Source of the DNA: Acinetobacter sp. SAAs474
Lineage (GTDB): Bacteria; Pseudomonadota; Gammaproteobacteria; Pseudomonadales; Moraxellaceae
NCBI RefSeq assembly: GCF_032823475.1
Contig: NZ_CP127915.1
Coordinates: 1,736,001-1,800,000 of the forward strand
Direction: 5' to 3'
DNA length: 64,000 bases
Shown here: positions 48,597-58,592 of the stretch, in pieces
Numbering within the stretch: position 1 is the first letter of the stretch
How the letters are laid out: every line of letters starts with the position of its first letter
Position numbers and translations under genes: made by a program
Notes under the pieces: model-generated
What the model saw: only the letters and a program-made list of their open reading frames with translations
Told to the model about the DNA's origin: nothing
Database searches by the model: none

Positions 48597-49613
48597 ATGC
48601 ATTTGGCGGCATTACACTCTCCGAGCCAGATTCAACTTAATCAATACGGAAACCTAAAGCATTTTTTGACTATTGAAGGTCTATCTAAAGAAGTTCTTAT
48701 AAAAATATTGGACACTGCGGCGTCCTTTTTTAATGACCAAAATCAGCTGATGACCAATAATTTACTCGAAGGTCGTACGGTCATGAATTTATTTTTTGAA
48801 AATTCTACCCGTACTCGAACAACTTTTGAAGCAGCTGCAAAACGTCTTTCTGCCAATGTACTTAATATCGATATTGCACGTTCAAGTACCTCAAAAGGTG
48901 AAACCTTAAGAGATACCTTATGGAATCTTGAAGCAATGGCAACAGATATTTTTGTGGTTCGTCATTCTTCATCTGGTGCGGCCCATTTTATTGCCAAGGA
49001 TGTTTGTCCGCATGTCGCGATTATTAATGCTGGTGACGGACGACATGCACATCCAACACAAGCCATGTTAGATATGTTGACGATTCGTCGGACCACACAA
49101 AAAGATTTTGCCGAGATGTCGATTGCGATTATCGGTGATATTAAACATTCACGTGTTGCCCGTTCAGATGTTGCTGCACTACAGACCTTGGGATGTCAGG
49201 ATATTCGTATTATTGCACCCAATACATTATTACCGTATGGTTTTGATGACTATGGTGATGGCATTCGTTTATTTAATAATATGAATGAAGGCATTCAAGA
49301 TTGCGATGTGATTATAACCTTACGAATTCAAAATGAACGTATTGATTCACCCGCATTATCTTCTCAAGCTGAATTCTATAAAATGTATGGCTTAAATCAA
49401 GAACGTTTAGCATTGGCTAAACCCGACTGTATTGTGATGCATCCTGGTCCAATGAATCGAGGCGTAGAGATTGATTCCAGTATTGCAGATGGCCCGCAAT
49501 CTGTCATTTTGCAACAAGTGACTAATGGTATTGCAGTACGTATGGCAGTATTGGCTTTATCGATGCAAGGTCAATTGCAAGAGCAGGGTTTATTAGAAGC
49601 GATGATGGTTTAA
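48597..49613 (+). CDS. pyrB: Aspartate carbamoyltransferase catalytic subunit
   Basis: Catalyses the committed step of pyrimidine synthesis. The 338 residues contain the carbamoyl-phosphate site [46 protein letters not shown] and [11 protein letters not shown]. The N-terminal extension before LTIEGL is as in Pseudomonas-type enzymes, which form a dodecamer with a dihydroorotase-like partner, not with PyrI. The next gene, ten bases on, encodes that partner. Confidence 0.97.
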   Translation: MHLAALHSPSQIQLNQYGNLKHFLTIEGLSKEVLIKILDTAASFFNDQNQLMTNNLLEGRTVMNLFFENSTRTRTTFEAAAKRLSANVLNIDIARSSTSKGETLRDTLWNLEAMATDIFVVRHSSSGAAHFIAKDVCPHVAIINAGDGRHAHPTQAMLDMLTIRRTTQKDFAEMSIAIIGDIKHSRVARSDVAALQTLGCQDIRIIAPNTLLPYGFDDYGDGIRLFNNMNEGIQDCDVIITLRIQNERIDSPALSSQAEFYKMYGLNQERLALAKPDCIVMHPGPMNRGVEIDSSIADGPQSVILQQVTNGIAVRMAVLALSMQGQLQEQGLLEAMMV

Positions 49614-49623
49614 GGAGACACTC

Positions 49624-50859
49624 ATGAGTATCGTCAAAATTGAAAATGTACGTGTCTTAGATCCGATTCAGCATACCGATGAAATTAAAACTGTCTTTAT
49701 TGAAAATGGGCAGTTTGTCGCTGAGTCTGATCAGGTGGTTACAACCATTAACGGTCAGGGAAAATGGTTAATGCCAACGATGGTTGACTTATGTGCCCGT
49801 TTACGTGAACCGGGACAACAGCAACATGGTACATTAAAATCTGAAGGTAAAGCGGCACGCGATAATGGTATCTTACATGTATTTACCCCACCAGATTCTA
49901 AACCGATTGTACAAGACAATGGTGCATTGATACATGGTCTGGTAGAAAAGGCGATGTTAGATGGTGGTATCTATTTACAGGTGATCGGTGCACAAACCCA
50001 AGGCTTGCTAGGTAAACAGCCTGCGAATATGGCCAGTTTAAAGAAAGGTGGATGTAGTGCAGTATCGAATGCTAATGCCGCTTTTGCAGATGATGATGTT
50101 GTCATCCGTACTTTAGAATATGCGGCTGGTCTAGATATGACAGTTGTCTTCTATGCCGAGGAACCACAAATTGCCAAAGATGGCTGTGTGCATGAAGGAT
50201 TTATTGCATCTCGTCAAGGTTTACCGATGATTCCTGCTTTGGCTGAAACAGTTGCGATTGCCAAATATCTTTTAATGATTGAAGCGACTGGTGTACGTGC
50301 CCACTTTGGTTTATTGTCCTGTGGCGCTTCGGTTGAGTTGATTAAAATTGCCAAAGATAAAGGTCTTCAAGTTACCTGTGATGTTGCAATGCATCAATTA
50401 CATCTTACAGAGCAACTGATAGATGGATTTAATGCATTGGCACATGTTCGTCCGCCATTGCGCTCTGAACAGGATAAAATACGACTGCGACAAGGGGTTA
50501 AAAGTGGTGTGATTGATGCCATTTGTACGCATCATGAACCTTTGAGTAGTTCAGCAAAAATGGCACCTTTTGCAGAGACTTTATCTGGATTCACGGCATT
50601 TGACAGTTATGTGCCATTTGGTATTGAATTAATCCAGCAAGGTCTATTAAGCCCTTTAGAATGGGTGGAAAAAGTGACTGTTGCACCAGCAAAAGTAGCA
50701 CAAATGTATGATCGGTGGTTAAGCGAACTGGGCTGGGTATTGATTGATCCTGAATACCAATGGACCTTAAACAAAGAAAATATAATTTCAAATGGTAAAA
50801 ATACACCATTAATTAATCAACAGGTTACAGGAAAAGTATTACAAACATTTGTGGCATAA
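49624..50859 (+). CDS. Non-catalytic dihydroorotase homologue (PyrC'/PyrX)
   Basis: Amidohydrolase-fold protein of 411 residues following pyrB. The metal-binding residues of active dihydroorotases are missing: the D-x-H-x-H-L-R-E-P-G motif reads VDLCARLREPG, so both histidines are replaced (Cys and Arg), and the catalytic Asp region (ATDHAPH in active enzymes) reads ICTHHEPL. It should be inactive. In Pseudomonas the same gene arrangement yields a structural partner needed for aspartate carbamoyltransferase assembly, which is the likely role here. AAGGAGA lies before the ATG. A UUCG-loop terminator follows. Confidence 0.92.
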   Translation: MSIVKIENVRVLDPIQHTDEIKTVFIENGQFVAESDQVVTTINGQGKWLMPTMVDLCARLREPGQQQHGTLKSEGKAARDNGILHVFTPPDSKPIVQDNGALIHGLVEKAMLDGGIYLQVIGAQTQGLLGKQPANMASLKKGGCSAVSNANAAFADDDVVIRTLEYAAGLDMTVVFYAEEPQIAKDGCVHEGFIASRQGLPMIPALAETVAIAKYLLMIEATGVRAHFGLLSCGASVELIKIAKDKGLQVTCDVAMHQLHLTEQLIDGFNALAHVRPPLRSEQDKIRLRQGVKSGVIDAICTHHEPLSSSAKMAPFAETLSGFTAFDSYVPFGIELIQQGLLSPLEWVEKVTVAPAKVAQMYDRWLSELGWVLIDPEYQWTLNKENIISNGKNTPLINQQVTGKVLQTFVA

Positions 50860-50876
50860 GCTGTATCCTCTATATT

Positions 50877-50901
50877 AGCCAGCTTCGGCTGGCTTTTTTT
50901 G
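50877..50901 (+). terminator. Intrinsic terminator after the pyrB operon
   Basis: Seven-bp stem (50877-50883 with 50888-50894) closed by a C(TTCG)G tetraloop and followed by T-run. Confidence 0.93.
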
Positions 50902-50967
50902 TGGATTTTAATGTCATACTTGATTGGGGTATATACAGCATAACAAGCTTAGGTGGTGATAGCACAA

Positions 50968-51795
50968 ATGAAAATTGGTTTAATCGGATCGGGGCGTGTT
51001 GCAACACATTTAGCCTGTAAGTTACAACAGCAGCACCAAATCATGCAAGTTTATAGTCGTGATAAAGTGCATGCTGAACACTTGGCGATACAAGTTCAAG
51101 CGATGCCAATTGATGATTTAAAACAGTTTGATTTAGCTTTAGAGCTCCTGATTATTTGTGTTAGTGACAGTGCAATTGTGCATATCGCAGAACAATTGGC
51201 ACAGTGTCAGATCAATGCTTTGGTGGTGCATACTTCTGGCAGTACATCTCTAGATGCATTGTCAAATCTCGCCCGCCATGGCGTATTTTATCCGTTACAA
51301 ACCTTTAGTCTGGATAGCCCAGTTGATTGGGGAAATACGCCGTTATTGATTGAAGCACGGCATACAGAGGATCATCTGCTTTTGACTCAGTTAGCTCAGC
51401 AGTTGAGTACACGGGTGTATGCTTATAGTTCTGAACAACGACTGAGTTTACATTTGGCGGCAGTATTTGCCTGTAATTTTACCAACTACTGTTATGATAT
51501 GGCACAGCAAGTCGTGGCTCAACATCAAGTTGATTTTGCACTACTGCATCCTTTAATTTTGACTACGGCACAGAAAGTGACCCAGATGGATGCGAAGACA
51601 GCGCAAACGGGACCTGCGGTACGTGCTGATCAGCATATTTTAGCAATGCATCAAGCTTTGTTAGCCAATTCGGCCATGGCTGACTTTGGTCAGATCTATC
51701 AGCTGATGAGTCAAGCGATTGTACAGCGTCACAAGCCTGACCATAATCCTATGCCGCGTATTGCAGCAACAGACGTTGATCATATGGCTAAATAG
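50968..51795 (+). CDS. Rossmann-like/DUF2520 domain protein
   Basis: A 275-residue dehydrogenase-like protein. The N-terminal Rossmann domain starts IGLIGSGRVATHLA and includes VVHTSGSTSLDALS and HGVFYPLQTFS, the hallmark of the DUF2520 family; the C-terminal domain is helical. Related to ketopantoate reductase-like and 6-phosphogluconate-dehydrogenase folds; substrate not established. The ATG at 50968 is used, eight bases after GGTGGTGA. Convergent with trmB. Confidence 0.87.
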   Translation: MKIGLIGSGRVATHLACKLQQQHQIMQVYSRDKVHAEHLAIQVQAMPIDDLKQFDLALELLIICVSDSAIVHIAEQLAQCQINALVVHTSGSTSLDALSNLARHGVFYPLQTFSLDSPVDWGNTPLLIEARHTEDHLLLTQLAQQLSTRVYAYSSEQRLSLHLAAVFACNFTNYCYDMAQQVVAQHQVDFALLHPLILTTAQKVTQMDAKTAQTGPAVRADQHILAMHQALLANSAMADFGQIYQLMSQAIVQRHKPDHNPMPRIAATDVDHMAK

Positions 51796-51822
51796 ATTGT
51801 GAATATTGAGGTAACTATTCAA

Positions 51823-51851
51823 TCACAGGCAGGCAGGATACCTGCCTGTGA
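51823..51851. terminator. Hairpin between two convergent genes
   Basis: Arms 51823-51833 (TCACAGGCAGG) and 51841-51851, seven-base loop. It lies between the DUF2520 gene and trmB and probably separates them; T-tracts are weak. Confidence 0.65.
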
Positions 51852-51863
51852 TATATTGCGGGA

Positions 51864-52580
51864 CTATTTAATTTTCTTAAATAGAAAATCATTAATTTTG
51901 TGGCCAGACTCTAAACCACGGCGTTCAAATTTTGTTTGCGGACGCCATTCTGGACGCGGATAACTGTGTCCTTTACCCGCTAAATTCTCTAAACATGGGC
52001 GCTGATCTAAAATATCAAGCATCCATTCAGCATAAGGCTCCCAATCCGTTGCAGCATGGAAGGTACCATTTAATTCTAATTTTTGTTCAACCAAAGCCAT
52101 ACGCTCATGTATGACAAAACGGCGTTTAAAATGGCGTTTCTTTTGCCAAGGATCAGGGAAGTACAGTTGTACACAGTTAATACTGTTATCTGGCATTTCA
52201 CGCAGGACTTGAATCGCATCTGCATCAAGCACACGTAAGTTGGTGACACCAGCCAGACCCGCTTCATAAACACATTGTGCAATACCAGGCACATGTACTT
52301 CAATACCAACAAAATTGCGCTCAGGATTGGCTTTTGCCATCAAGACCAACGAACGTCCCATGCCAAAGCCAATTTCTACCGTGAGTGGACGCTCAGGATG
52401 CTCAAATTGTTGGCGTAAATCACCGACAGGATATTCCAAAATTAAGTGAGCATATTGTTCAAGCGCAGTACGTTGAGATGTATTTAATGGAGATGAACGA
52501 CGCATGAAAGTGACAATTTCACGATGTTCGTTCAGGTTGTCCAGCTCTACAACTTGCTGGTCTAATAAATCGTTCGACAT
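51864..52580 (-). CDS. trmB: tRNA (guanine-N7-)-methyltransferase
   Basis: SAM-dependent enzyme that makes m7G46 in the variable loop of tRNAs. The 238 residues carry the SAM motif VEIGFGMGRSLV, NFVGIEVHVPG, LYFPDPWQKKRHFKRRFV (the catalytic and tRNA-contact PDPWxKxRHxKRR) and the C-terminal TKFERRGLESGHKI. Stands alone. Confidence 0.96.
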   Translation of the reverse strand: MSNDLLDQQVVELDNLNEHREIVTFMRRSSPLNTSQRTALEQYAHLILEYPVGDLRQQFEHPERPLTVEIGFGMGRSLVLMAKANPERNFVGIEVHVPGIAQCVYEAGLAGVTNLRVLDADAIQVLREMPDNSINCVQLYFPDPWQKKRHFKRRFVIHERMALVEQKLELNGTFHAATDWEPYAEWMLDILDQRPCLENLAGKGHSYPRPEWRPQTKFERRGLESGHKINDFLFKKIK

Positions 52581-52681
52581 AATTTGGGCAGATTAAAACT
52601 CGAAAGCGGTATTTTAAGACCTCAGCAGACGAAGTCAAACGATTTTATTTTCAGTCATGAAATTTATCGAGATGGTGGTGC

Positions 52682-54154
52682 TCACTTGATGGTCGTCAAT
52701 GCAGTATGAAGATGGGGGTAAAGGTGTGTCTGACGGTTAGATTGTAATCCAATTAACTGTACAACCGTACCTTGGGCCTGAAATTGGCCAATCACATCAT
52801 TTAGTATATTCATTGAAGTCATATCCCACAGTTGAGCATGACTTAAATCAATTTCAACATATTGTAAGTCCTGATTGAAATCAAAAGCATTGAATAACTT
52901 TTCCGCACTACTAAAAAAAATTTGTCCAGAAATAAGATAACGGTAGTGCTGTGGATGAATTTTCAGCACATTAATCTGCAAGGTGTGTTCTAAACGATAA
53001 ATCATACAGAGTGCTGATAACAGTACGCCAACCAATACGCCTAAAGCAAGATTATGTGTATATAACACAATAGCAATGACCAGAATCATAATCAGATTAA
53101 ATGAAAGGGGATGATGATGAAATGTCTTCACCGATTGCCACTGAAATGTGGTGATGGCAACCATAAGCATAATTGCCACAATGGCAGCCATGGGAATATA
53201 GGCTAACCAATCCTTAAAAAATACCACCATAAACAGTAAAGATAGGCCTGCAATCAATGTGGATAAGCGTGTTTTTGCACCAGATCGAACATTAATCATT
53301 GATTGTCCAATCATAGCGCAGCCAGCCATTCCGCCCATAAAGCCACTCACAATATTGGCATAACCTTGTCCGCGGCATTCTAGGTGACGGTCGGCTTGAG
53401 ATTGGGTCATTTCATTAATGACGTTGGTGGTCATCATGGTTTCTAACAGACCTACGAGGGCAAGCGTCACTGAATAAGGAAAAATGATGGCCAGTGTTGT
53501 AAAATTAATCGGGATTTGTGGAATTAAGAAAATGGGTAAAGTTTCTGGGAAATGTCCTAAGTCACTGACCATACGTGTATCTGTACCGAGGAAAAACACC
53601 AGCGCACTTAAGATGATGATGCAAATAAAAGGAGAGGGGATACTTTTACCAATTTTAGGTAGATATGGAAACAAATAAATAATCGCTAAACCGAAGGCGA
53701 CAGAACAATAGCCAAAATAATTCATTTGGCTTAATTCGCTAAACTGCGCAATAAAAATTAAAATTGCTAAGGCATTTAAAAAACCATAAATCACAGATTG
53801 AGAAACAAAGCGCATGAGTCTCGCAATTTGCATATAGCCTGCAATGACCTGAATGATCCCTGTTAAAATGGTGGCTGCGAGTAAATATTGTAATCCATGT
53901 TCTTTCACAAGTGTAATCATTAACAGTGCTAGGGCGCCTGTTGCCGCAGAAATCATGGCTGGACGACCACCTAGAAAGGCAATGCTAATTGCAATGCAAA
54001 AAGATGCATATAAGCCGACCTGTGGATCGACACCTGCAATTGCGGAAAAAGCAATTGATTCTGGAATCAGTGCAAGTCCAACCACCAGACCTGCTAAACT
54101 GTCACGCGGTATATTGGAAAACCATTCTGCTTTTTGAAGATGAATCACAGCCAA
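52682..54154 (-). CDS. SulP-family anion transporter with STAS domain
   Basis: Inner-membrane transporter of about 490 residues. The SulP signature region [22 protein letters not shown] is near residue 20, followed by about twelve helices including [25 protein letters not shown]. The last 110 residues form a short STAS domain ([19 protein letters not shown], then [19 protein letters not shown]). Substrate may be sulfate, bicarbonate or another anion. The first codon is TTG (54154); a GTG two codons later is an alternative. No good ribosome site for either. Confidence 0.88.
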   Translation of the reverse strand: MAVIHLQKAEWFSNIPRDSLAGLVVGLALIPESIAFSAIAGVDPQVGLYASFCIAISIAFLGGRPAMISAATGALALLMITLVKEHGLQYLLAATILTGIIQVIAGYMQIARLMRFVSQSVIYGFLNALAILIFIAQFSELSQMNYFGYCSVAFGLAIIYLFPYLPKIGKSIPSPFICIIILSALVFFLGTDTRMVSDLGHFPETLPIFLIPQIPINFTTLAIIFPYSVTLALVGLLETMMTTNVINEMTQSQADRHLECRGQGYANIVSGFMGGMAGCAMIGQSMINVRSGAKTRLSTLIAGLSLLFMVVFFKDWLAYIPMAAIVAIMLMVAITTFQWQSVKTFHHHPLSFNLIMILVIAIVLYTHNLALGVLVGVLLSALCMIYRLEHTLQINVLKIHPQHYRYLISGQIFFSSAEKLFNAFDFNQDLQYVEIDLSHAQLWDMTSMNILNDVIGQFQAQGTVVQLIGLQSNRQTHLYPHLHTALTTIK

Positions 54155-54370
54155 TTGTTCATAAATCTTGGAAGCGCGCTATATTAAAGTAATTCAACTG
54201 TAAAAATCAGTATTTTATACTTGAAAAATTTATATTTTTAAACAATATTGATAGATGTAGCACGATTTGTATGCAGATGTTTTTTTGCAATTTTATAGGT
54301 TTCATTACTTGAAAGTTCAATAGAATCAAGATAAAACATTGAAAAGAGATAGAAATAACAAGGATTAGCG

Positions 54371-54982
54371 ATGAAACTTTATTATGCTCCAGGTGCTTGC
54401 TCGTTGGCAGCTCATATTATTTTAAATGAAATTAACGTTGATTTTGATCTCGAAAAAGTAAATTTAAAAACACATCAGACTGAAAAAGGTGTGAACTATT
54501 ATGATATTAATGCAAAAGGATATGTGCCAGCACTGGAAATTAATCCAGGCTTAATTTTAACTGAGAATGTGGCAATTTTACCATTTCTTGCACAACATGA
54601 TCCTAAGCAAGATCTGATTCCACCTTCAGGACTTGGCCGTGCTAAGGTACTAGAGTGGTTGGGTTATCTCAATTCTGAACTACACGATGCTTATGCGGTA
54701 TTTTTTGCAGCAACTTTAGATGAGGAGGCAAAACAAAAGGCTTATGCAGAAATTGATCGACTCCTCCATTATATTGATCAAACGATGAGTCAGTCAGATC
54801 ATGACTATTTGGTAGATGATAATTTTGGGCCAGCAGATGCTTATTTATTTGTGATCACCAATTGGTCGAAGCTGATTCAACATGATTTAACCCCATATCC
54901 GCATATTGTCGCATTACGCGATAAAGTGGCTCAGCGTCAATCGGTGCAAATTGCAATGCGCGATGAAGGATTAATTGCTTGA
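54371..54982 (+). CDS. Glutathione S-transferase family protein
   Basis: A 203-residue cytosolic GST. N-terminal thioredoxin fold with MKLYYAPGACSLAAHI (Cys at position 10, as in beta-class GSTs) and GYVPALE (the cis-Pro) and LTENVAIL; the all-helical C-terminal domain ends NWSKLIQHDLTPYPHI and ALRDKVAQRQSVQIAM. Likely detoxifies electrophiles or peroxides; substrate unknown. Followed by two hairpins that separate it from thiG. Confidence 0.93.
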   Translation: MKLYYAPGACSLAAHIILNEINVDFDLEKVNLKTHQTEKGVNYYDINAKGYVPALEINPGLILTENVAILPFLAQHDPKQDLIPPSGLGRAKVLEWLGYLNSELHDAYAVFFAATLDEEAKQKAYAEIDRLLHYIDQTMSQSDHDYLVDDNFGPADAYLFVITNWSKLIQHDLTPYPHIVALRDKVAQRQSVQIAMRDEGLIA

Positions 54983-54994
54983 TTTTAAATTTAT

Positions 54995-55065
54995 AAATCC
55001 ATCATGCATGATGGATTTTGCACATGATTATGCAGAAAACCACTCATGGCTATTTGAGTGGTTTT
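54995..55065. terminator. Two hairpins between gst and thiG (convergent)
   Basis: First, a perfect 24-bp palindrome (54995-55018; arms 12 bp, no loop). Second, arms 55036-55046 (AAAACCACTCA) with 55055-55065, ending in T4AAATTT. Together they end both convergent units. Confidence 0.75.
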
Positions 55066-55093
55066 AAATTTGAAAAACCTTGTAGCACACTGA

Positions 55094-55879
55094 TTATTTA
55101 AAGAAATAACCTGTTTCAGGTGAACTGGCATTGGCCATACGTTTAGCAGGCATACGTCCAGCTAGGTATGCTTCACGTCCAGCTTCCACTGCTTTTTTCA
55201 TCGCAGAAGCCATTAGAACTGGATGTTGTGCAGCAGCAATAGCAGTATTCATTAACACACCATCACAGCCAAGTTCCATAGCAATCGCTGCATCACTTGC
55301 TGTACCCACCCCAGCATCAACCAGTACGGGGACTTTCGCATTTTCTTTAATAATCGCTAGAGTATGTGGATTTAAAATACCCAGTCCTGAGCCAATTAAA
55401 CTTCCTAATGGCATAATGGCAACACATCCCATACTTTCCAGCTCTTGTGCAACAATAGGATCATCTGAAGTATAGACCATAACTTCGAATCCATCTTCAA
55501 TCAGAGTTCGTGCTGCTTTTAGGGTTTCTGTCACATGTGGATATAAGGTTTTTTCATCACCCAATACTTCTAATTTAACCAGATTATGACCATCAAGAAG
55601 CTCACGTGCTAACATACAAGTACGCACAGCACTATTGGCATCAAAACAACCCGCCGTGTTGGGTAAAATGGTATATTTTTCTGGCGGAATGACTGAAAGT
55701 AAATTCGGCTGTTCAGGGTGTTGGCCAATATTTACACGACGAATAGCAACTGTCACAATTTCAGCGCCACTGGCTTGAATCGCTAGACCTGTTTCATTGA
55801 GATCTTTATATTTACCTGTACCTACGAGTAGGCGAGATTGAAATGTACGTGAACCTATTGTTAAGGTTGAATCTTCCAT
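55094..55879 (-). CDS. thiG: Thiazole synthase ThiG
   Basis: Forms the thiazole ring of thiamine from ThiS thiocarboxylate, dehydroglycine or glycine imine and deoxyxylulose phosphate. The 261 residues contain the Schiff-base Lys in [44 protein letters not shown] and [12 protein letters not shown]. The ATG lies 12 bases after the ThiS stop, so the two are cotranscribed. No TPP riboswitch is seen ahead of thiS. Confidence 0.96.
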   Translation of the reverse strand: MEDSTLTIGSRTFQSRLLVGTGKYKDLNETGLAIQASGAEIVTVAIRRVNIGQHPEQPNLLSVIPPEKYTILPNTAGCFDANSAVRTCMLARELLDGHNLVKLEVLGDEKTLYPHVTETLKAARTLIEDGFEVMVYTSDDPIVAQELESMGCVAIMPLGSLIGSGLGILNPHTLAIIKENAKVPVLVDAGVGTASDAAIAMELGCDGVLMNTAIAAAQHPVLMASAMKKAVEAGREAYLAGRMPAKRMANASSPETGYFFK

Positions 55880-55891
55880 GGGTGCTCCAAA

Positions 55892-56089
55892 TTAACCGCC
55901 ACCGACGGCATGAATAATCTCTATTTTATCATTTTCTTGCAGAATGACCTGTGCGAGCTTACTTTTGGCAATAATCATCTCGTTACATTCTACGGCAAAA
56001 CGTTTTCCTTCCAAGGAAAGATGTTGAATCAATTCCAGAAGGGTTGAGCATTGTGTATTTTGCTGTTCGCCATTTAAATAAATTTGCAT
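55892..56089 (-). CDS. thiS: Sulfur carrier protein ThiS
   Basis: Ubiquitin-like protein of 65 residues whose C-terminal glycine is thiocarboxylated to deliver sulfur to ThiG. It starts MQIYLNGEQQN and ends IEIIHAVGGG; the final glycines are the functional tail. Directly followed by thiG. Confidence 0.94.
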   Translation of the reverse strand: MQIYLNGEQQNTQCSTLLELIQHLSLEGKRFAVECNEMIIAKSKLAQVILQENDKIEIIHAVGGG

Positions 56090-56103
56090 GGGTTTAACCT
56101 ATT

Positions 56104-56469
56104 TTATTTGACATATTTAAATGCATTCCAAGCCAAGACCAACCACCCTAAAATCATCAATGCGCCACCGATAGGGGTAATGGCACCGAGACCCCGTGGT
56201 AATCCTAAAGCCATAATGTAGAGTGAGCCGCAGAATAAAAAAATACCGACTTGAATCAAAATAAAACTGGATTTGATGGGAAGTTGCGGAATCACCTTGG
56301 CAATGATTCCGAGGGCGAGTAGTCCTAATGCATGGTAAAAGAAATAATCTGTTGCTGTTTGCCACCATGCGATTTGAGCTTCTGTTGCGCGTGTTTTTAA
56401 GCCATGTGCACCGAATGCGCCTAATAGAACAGCAAAGACTAAATTTAAAGCAGCAATACCTATCCACAT
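56104..56469 (-). CDS. DUF423 membrane protein (YgdD-like)
   Basis: A 121-residue inner-membrane protein with four helices. The family start AALNLVFAVLLGAFGAHGLK and the GGALMILGWLVLAW end are recognisable. Function unknown. It precedes thiS by 14 bases, so it likely heads a DUF423-thiS-thiG transcript; whether it has a role in thiamine synthesis is not known. Confidence 0.9.
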   Translation of the reverse strand: MWIGIAALNLVFAVLLGAFGAHGLKTRATEAQIAWWQTATDYFFYHALGLLALGIIAKVIPQLPIKSSFILIQVGIFLFCGSLYIMALGLPRGLGAITPIGGALMILGWLVLAWNAFKYVK

Positions 56470-56607
56470 AATCGAATTCTAACGGCCAAACAATTTGTGA
56501 TAAACATAACATAGCTCGACCCGATCAAGAAAGCCTTAAATGTATTTTGCTCTATTTGGTCATCGCTGTATGATTAGAATGAAATGTATAAAAATTTTAT
56601 GTAAAAA

Positions 56608-56639
56608 ATAAAAGGAAATTTTATTAAATTTCCTTTTAT
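56608..56639 (-). terminator. Intrinsic terminator after rpoH
   Basis: Arms 56608-56621 (ATAAAAGGAAATTT) and 56626-56639 with a four-base loop; leftward it is followed by a T-rich stretch. Confidence 0.88.
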
Positions 56640-56656
56640 ATCATGAGGCAATGAGT

Positions 56657-57526
56657 TTAATTAGATGACATGGCTGTTTTGATTTTTTCCATGGCATTTT
56701 TTTCTAACTGACGAATACGTTCCGCAGAAACATTATATTCGGCAGCAAGTTCATGTAGGGTTGATTTATCATCATCTAACCAGCGACGTTGTAAAATATT
56801 ACGAGAGCGATCATCAAGTTGTTCCATTGCATCGTGTAATGCAGAGGTGCTTTGTTCTTCATAATCTTCATTTTCAGCCAAACGTGCTGGATCGTAGCGA
56901 TTATCTTCTAAATACAATGCTGGCGCGACATAGCTTGAACCTTCATCGTCATCATCACCAGATGCTTCAAATGCAGCATCATAGGCCGTCAGACGTCCTT
57001 CCATTTCAAGCACTTGTTCTGCGGTGACGTTTAAATCATTTGCGATGGATTGCGCTTCTTCAAGCGTTAATTTTTTACTTGATTTTTTTAGACTTCTTAA
57101 ATTAAAAAATAACTTACGCTGTGCCTTTGTGGTGGCAATTTTGACAATACGCCAGTTACGAATCACATATTCATGTATTTCGGCTTTAATCCAGTGGACT
57201 GCAAAAGAGACTAAACGAACGCCCATGTTTGGGTCAAAACGTTTTACTGCTTTCATCAGACCCAAATTACCTTCTTGGATTAGGTCTCCCTGAGGTAGGC
57301 CATAACCTGCATAGCTTCGTGCGATATGTACCACAAAACGTAAATGAGACATGACCAGCATTTTTGCAGCATCTAGATCTTGGTCATAAAAATAGCGCTC
57401 GGCCAACTCTTTTTCTTGTTCGGCCGTTAAAATCGGGATTTGATTGACAGTACTAATATAGGCACCGAGATTCGCACCTGGTGTCGATAATGACAGGGGC
57501 ATCAATTGATTGCTGCTGTCACTCAT
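56657..57526 (-). CDS. rpoH: RNA polymerase sigma-32 factor (heat shock)
   Basis: Directs RNA polymerase to heat-shock promoters. The 289 residues hold region 2 ([34 protein letters not shown] and the melting segment [18 protein letters not shown]), the RpoH box [13 protein letters not shown] and region 4 ([20 protein letters not shown]). GGAGAAAAC precedes the ATG. In E. coli the rpoH message folds over its own start as a thermometer; I cannot judge that here. Confidence 0.96.
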   Translation of the reverse strand: MSDSSNQLMPLSLSTPGANLGAYISTVNQIPILTAEQEKELAERYFYDQDLDAAKMLVMSHLRFVVHIARSYAGYGLPQGDLIQEGNLGLMKAVKRFDPNMGVRLVSFAVHWIKAEIHEYVIRNWRIVKIATTKAQRKLFFNLRSLKKSSKKLTLEEAQSIANDLNVTAEQVLEMEGRLTAYDAAFEASGDDDDEGSSYVAPALYLEDNRYDPARLAENEDYEEQSTSALHDAMEQLDDRSRNILQRRWLDDDKSTLHELAAEYNVSAERIRQLEKNAMEKIKTAMSSN

Positions 57527-57668
57527 GTTTTCTCCTTATAGGATGGGTGGTTGAATTACCAATAATCTATCTTAATGCCAATATCATCAACTGGAGAAGA
57601 TGATATGGGTGAAGAAATGTAAATTTTAATGTTAATTATGAATGAAATAAGAACTTAAAAAATGCCAA

Positions 57669-57902
57669 TTAGATCACAATTACATAGTGGAATTCATGTT
57701 CAGAAATCTGTATAGCTTCACAGCTTATTTGATGAATTTGGCAATAGCGTAAAACATCTTGTAAGCTATGTGGATCTGAAGATTTAAGTAAGAATTTATG
57801 AAAGTCCTGATTTTTTAGTGATTTTTTAAGCATTAATAATGGCATAGGACAAGGTTTTCCCATTGCATCAATGACATTAATTGGTATTTCAATCTCACTC
57901 AT
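57669..57902 (-). CDS. TusA-family sulfurtransferase-like protein
   Basis: A 77-residue cytosolic protein. It begins with a strand and the CPMP motif (DAMGKPCPMPLLMLKKSL), where the Cys carries persulfide in TusA. The rest is the expected alpha-beta fold, ending with a short C-terminal strand. It may be TusA, which feeds sulfur to tRNA thiolation, or the related YeeD/SirA branch. Located 143 bases ahead of rpoH, same direction. Confidence 0.85.
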   Translation of the reverse strand: MSEIEIPINVIDAMGKPCPMPLLMLKKSLKNQDFHKFLLKSSDPHSLQDVLRYCQIHQISCEAIQISEHEFHYVIVI

Positions 57903-58276
57903 GTGTAACGTTTAAAATAGGTGAATATCTGGATATTATATAGTAACAAATTGATTGTGGAAGTAAAAAATAAAATTACTTAAATTTGAGTAAGATATAA
58001 ACATAAAATAAATATATAACTGAAATAATTAAAATTAAGGAATATATATAAAAAAATTCTATTAATTGTCACAAACCCGTGTTAATCTCAGTGCACAGTA
58101 GCTTTTTAACAATGTAAGTTGTTAGAAAGTTACTTTAAATATGGATGTAACCGGGATTTTGTTAATAGTTTCACAGAATGATTACAAGATTAGAAATAAT
58201 AATTATTTTTAACCCTTGTTTGTCTGCTGTTTGCAACACCGGGTGGTCCTTTTATGAAATCAATGAGGATTAACTT
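57903..58276 (+). promoter_or_regulatory. Long upstream region of the cold-shock gene (promoter and leader)
   Basis: Some 370 bases without a gene, between divergent TusA-like and cold-shock genes. The right part, with small stems such as ACAA-TGTAAG-TTGT and a T-rich run before the ribosome site (GAGGATTAACTT before ATG), fits a long structured leader as on cold-shock mRNAs. No consensus cold box was identified with confidence. Confidence 0.5.
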
Positions 58277-58492
58277 ATGACAGCTGCTCGCGAACAAGGC
58301 GTAGTAAAATGGTTTAACGACACTAAAGGCTTTGGTTTTATTCAACGCAATGGCGGTGATGATGTATTTGTTCACTTCCGTGCAATCCAAGGCGAAGGCC
58401 ACCGTTCACTTCGTGACGGTCAACGCGTTGAATTCAGCGTAGTTAAAGGTCAAAAAGGCTTTCAAGCTGAAGAAGTTCAGCCATTAGACTAA
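58277..58492 (+). CDS. Cold-shock domain protein (CspA family)
   Basis: A 71-residue OB-fold RNA chaperone. It shows both nucleic-acid-binding motifs: KGFGFIQ (RNP1) and VFVHFRAI (RNP2). It also has [11 protein letters not shown] at the start and EEVQPLD at the end. The Ser/Thr of CspA in RNP2 is replaced by Arg-Ala. GAGGA lies upstream. Ends with a terminator; precedes a DEAD-box helicase gene, a pairing that suits cold adaptation. Confidence 0.95.
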   Translation: MTAAREQGVVKWFNDTKGFGFIQRNGGDDVFVHFRAIQGEGHRSLRDGQRVEFSVVKGQKGFQAEEVQPLD

Positions 58493-58514
58493 TTTTTATA
58501 TTGGTCTGAGGAAG

Positions 58515-58542
58515 ACGCCCCAATGTATATTGGGGCGTTTTT
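58515..58542 (+). terminator. Intrinsic terminator after the cold-shock gene
   Basis: Arms 58515-58524 (ACGCCCCAAT) and 58529-58538, GTAT loop, then T6. Confidence 0.93.
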
Positions 58543-58592
58543 TGTTTATAATGCAGCAGATTTTATTCACAGATGAGTGAGAGCATATTCAT

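Noticed and set aside
52682..54154. Frames on the plus strand at 53853-54192
   Set aside because: Antisense to the SulP gene; no coding pattern.
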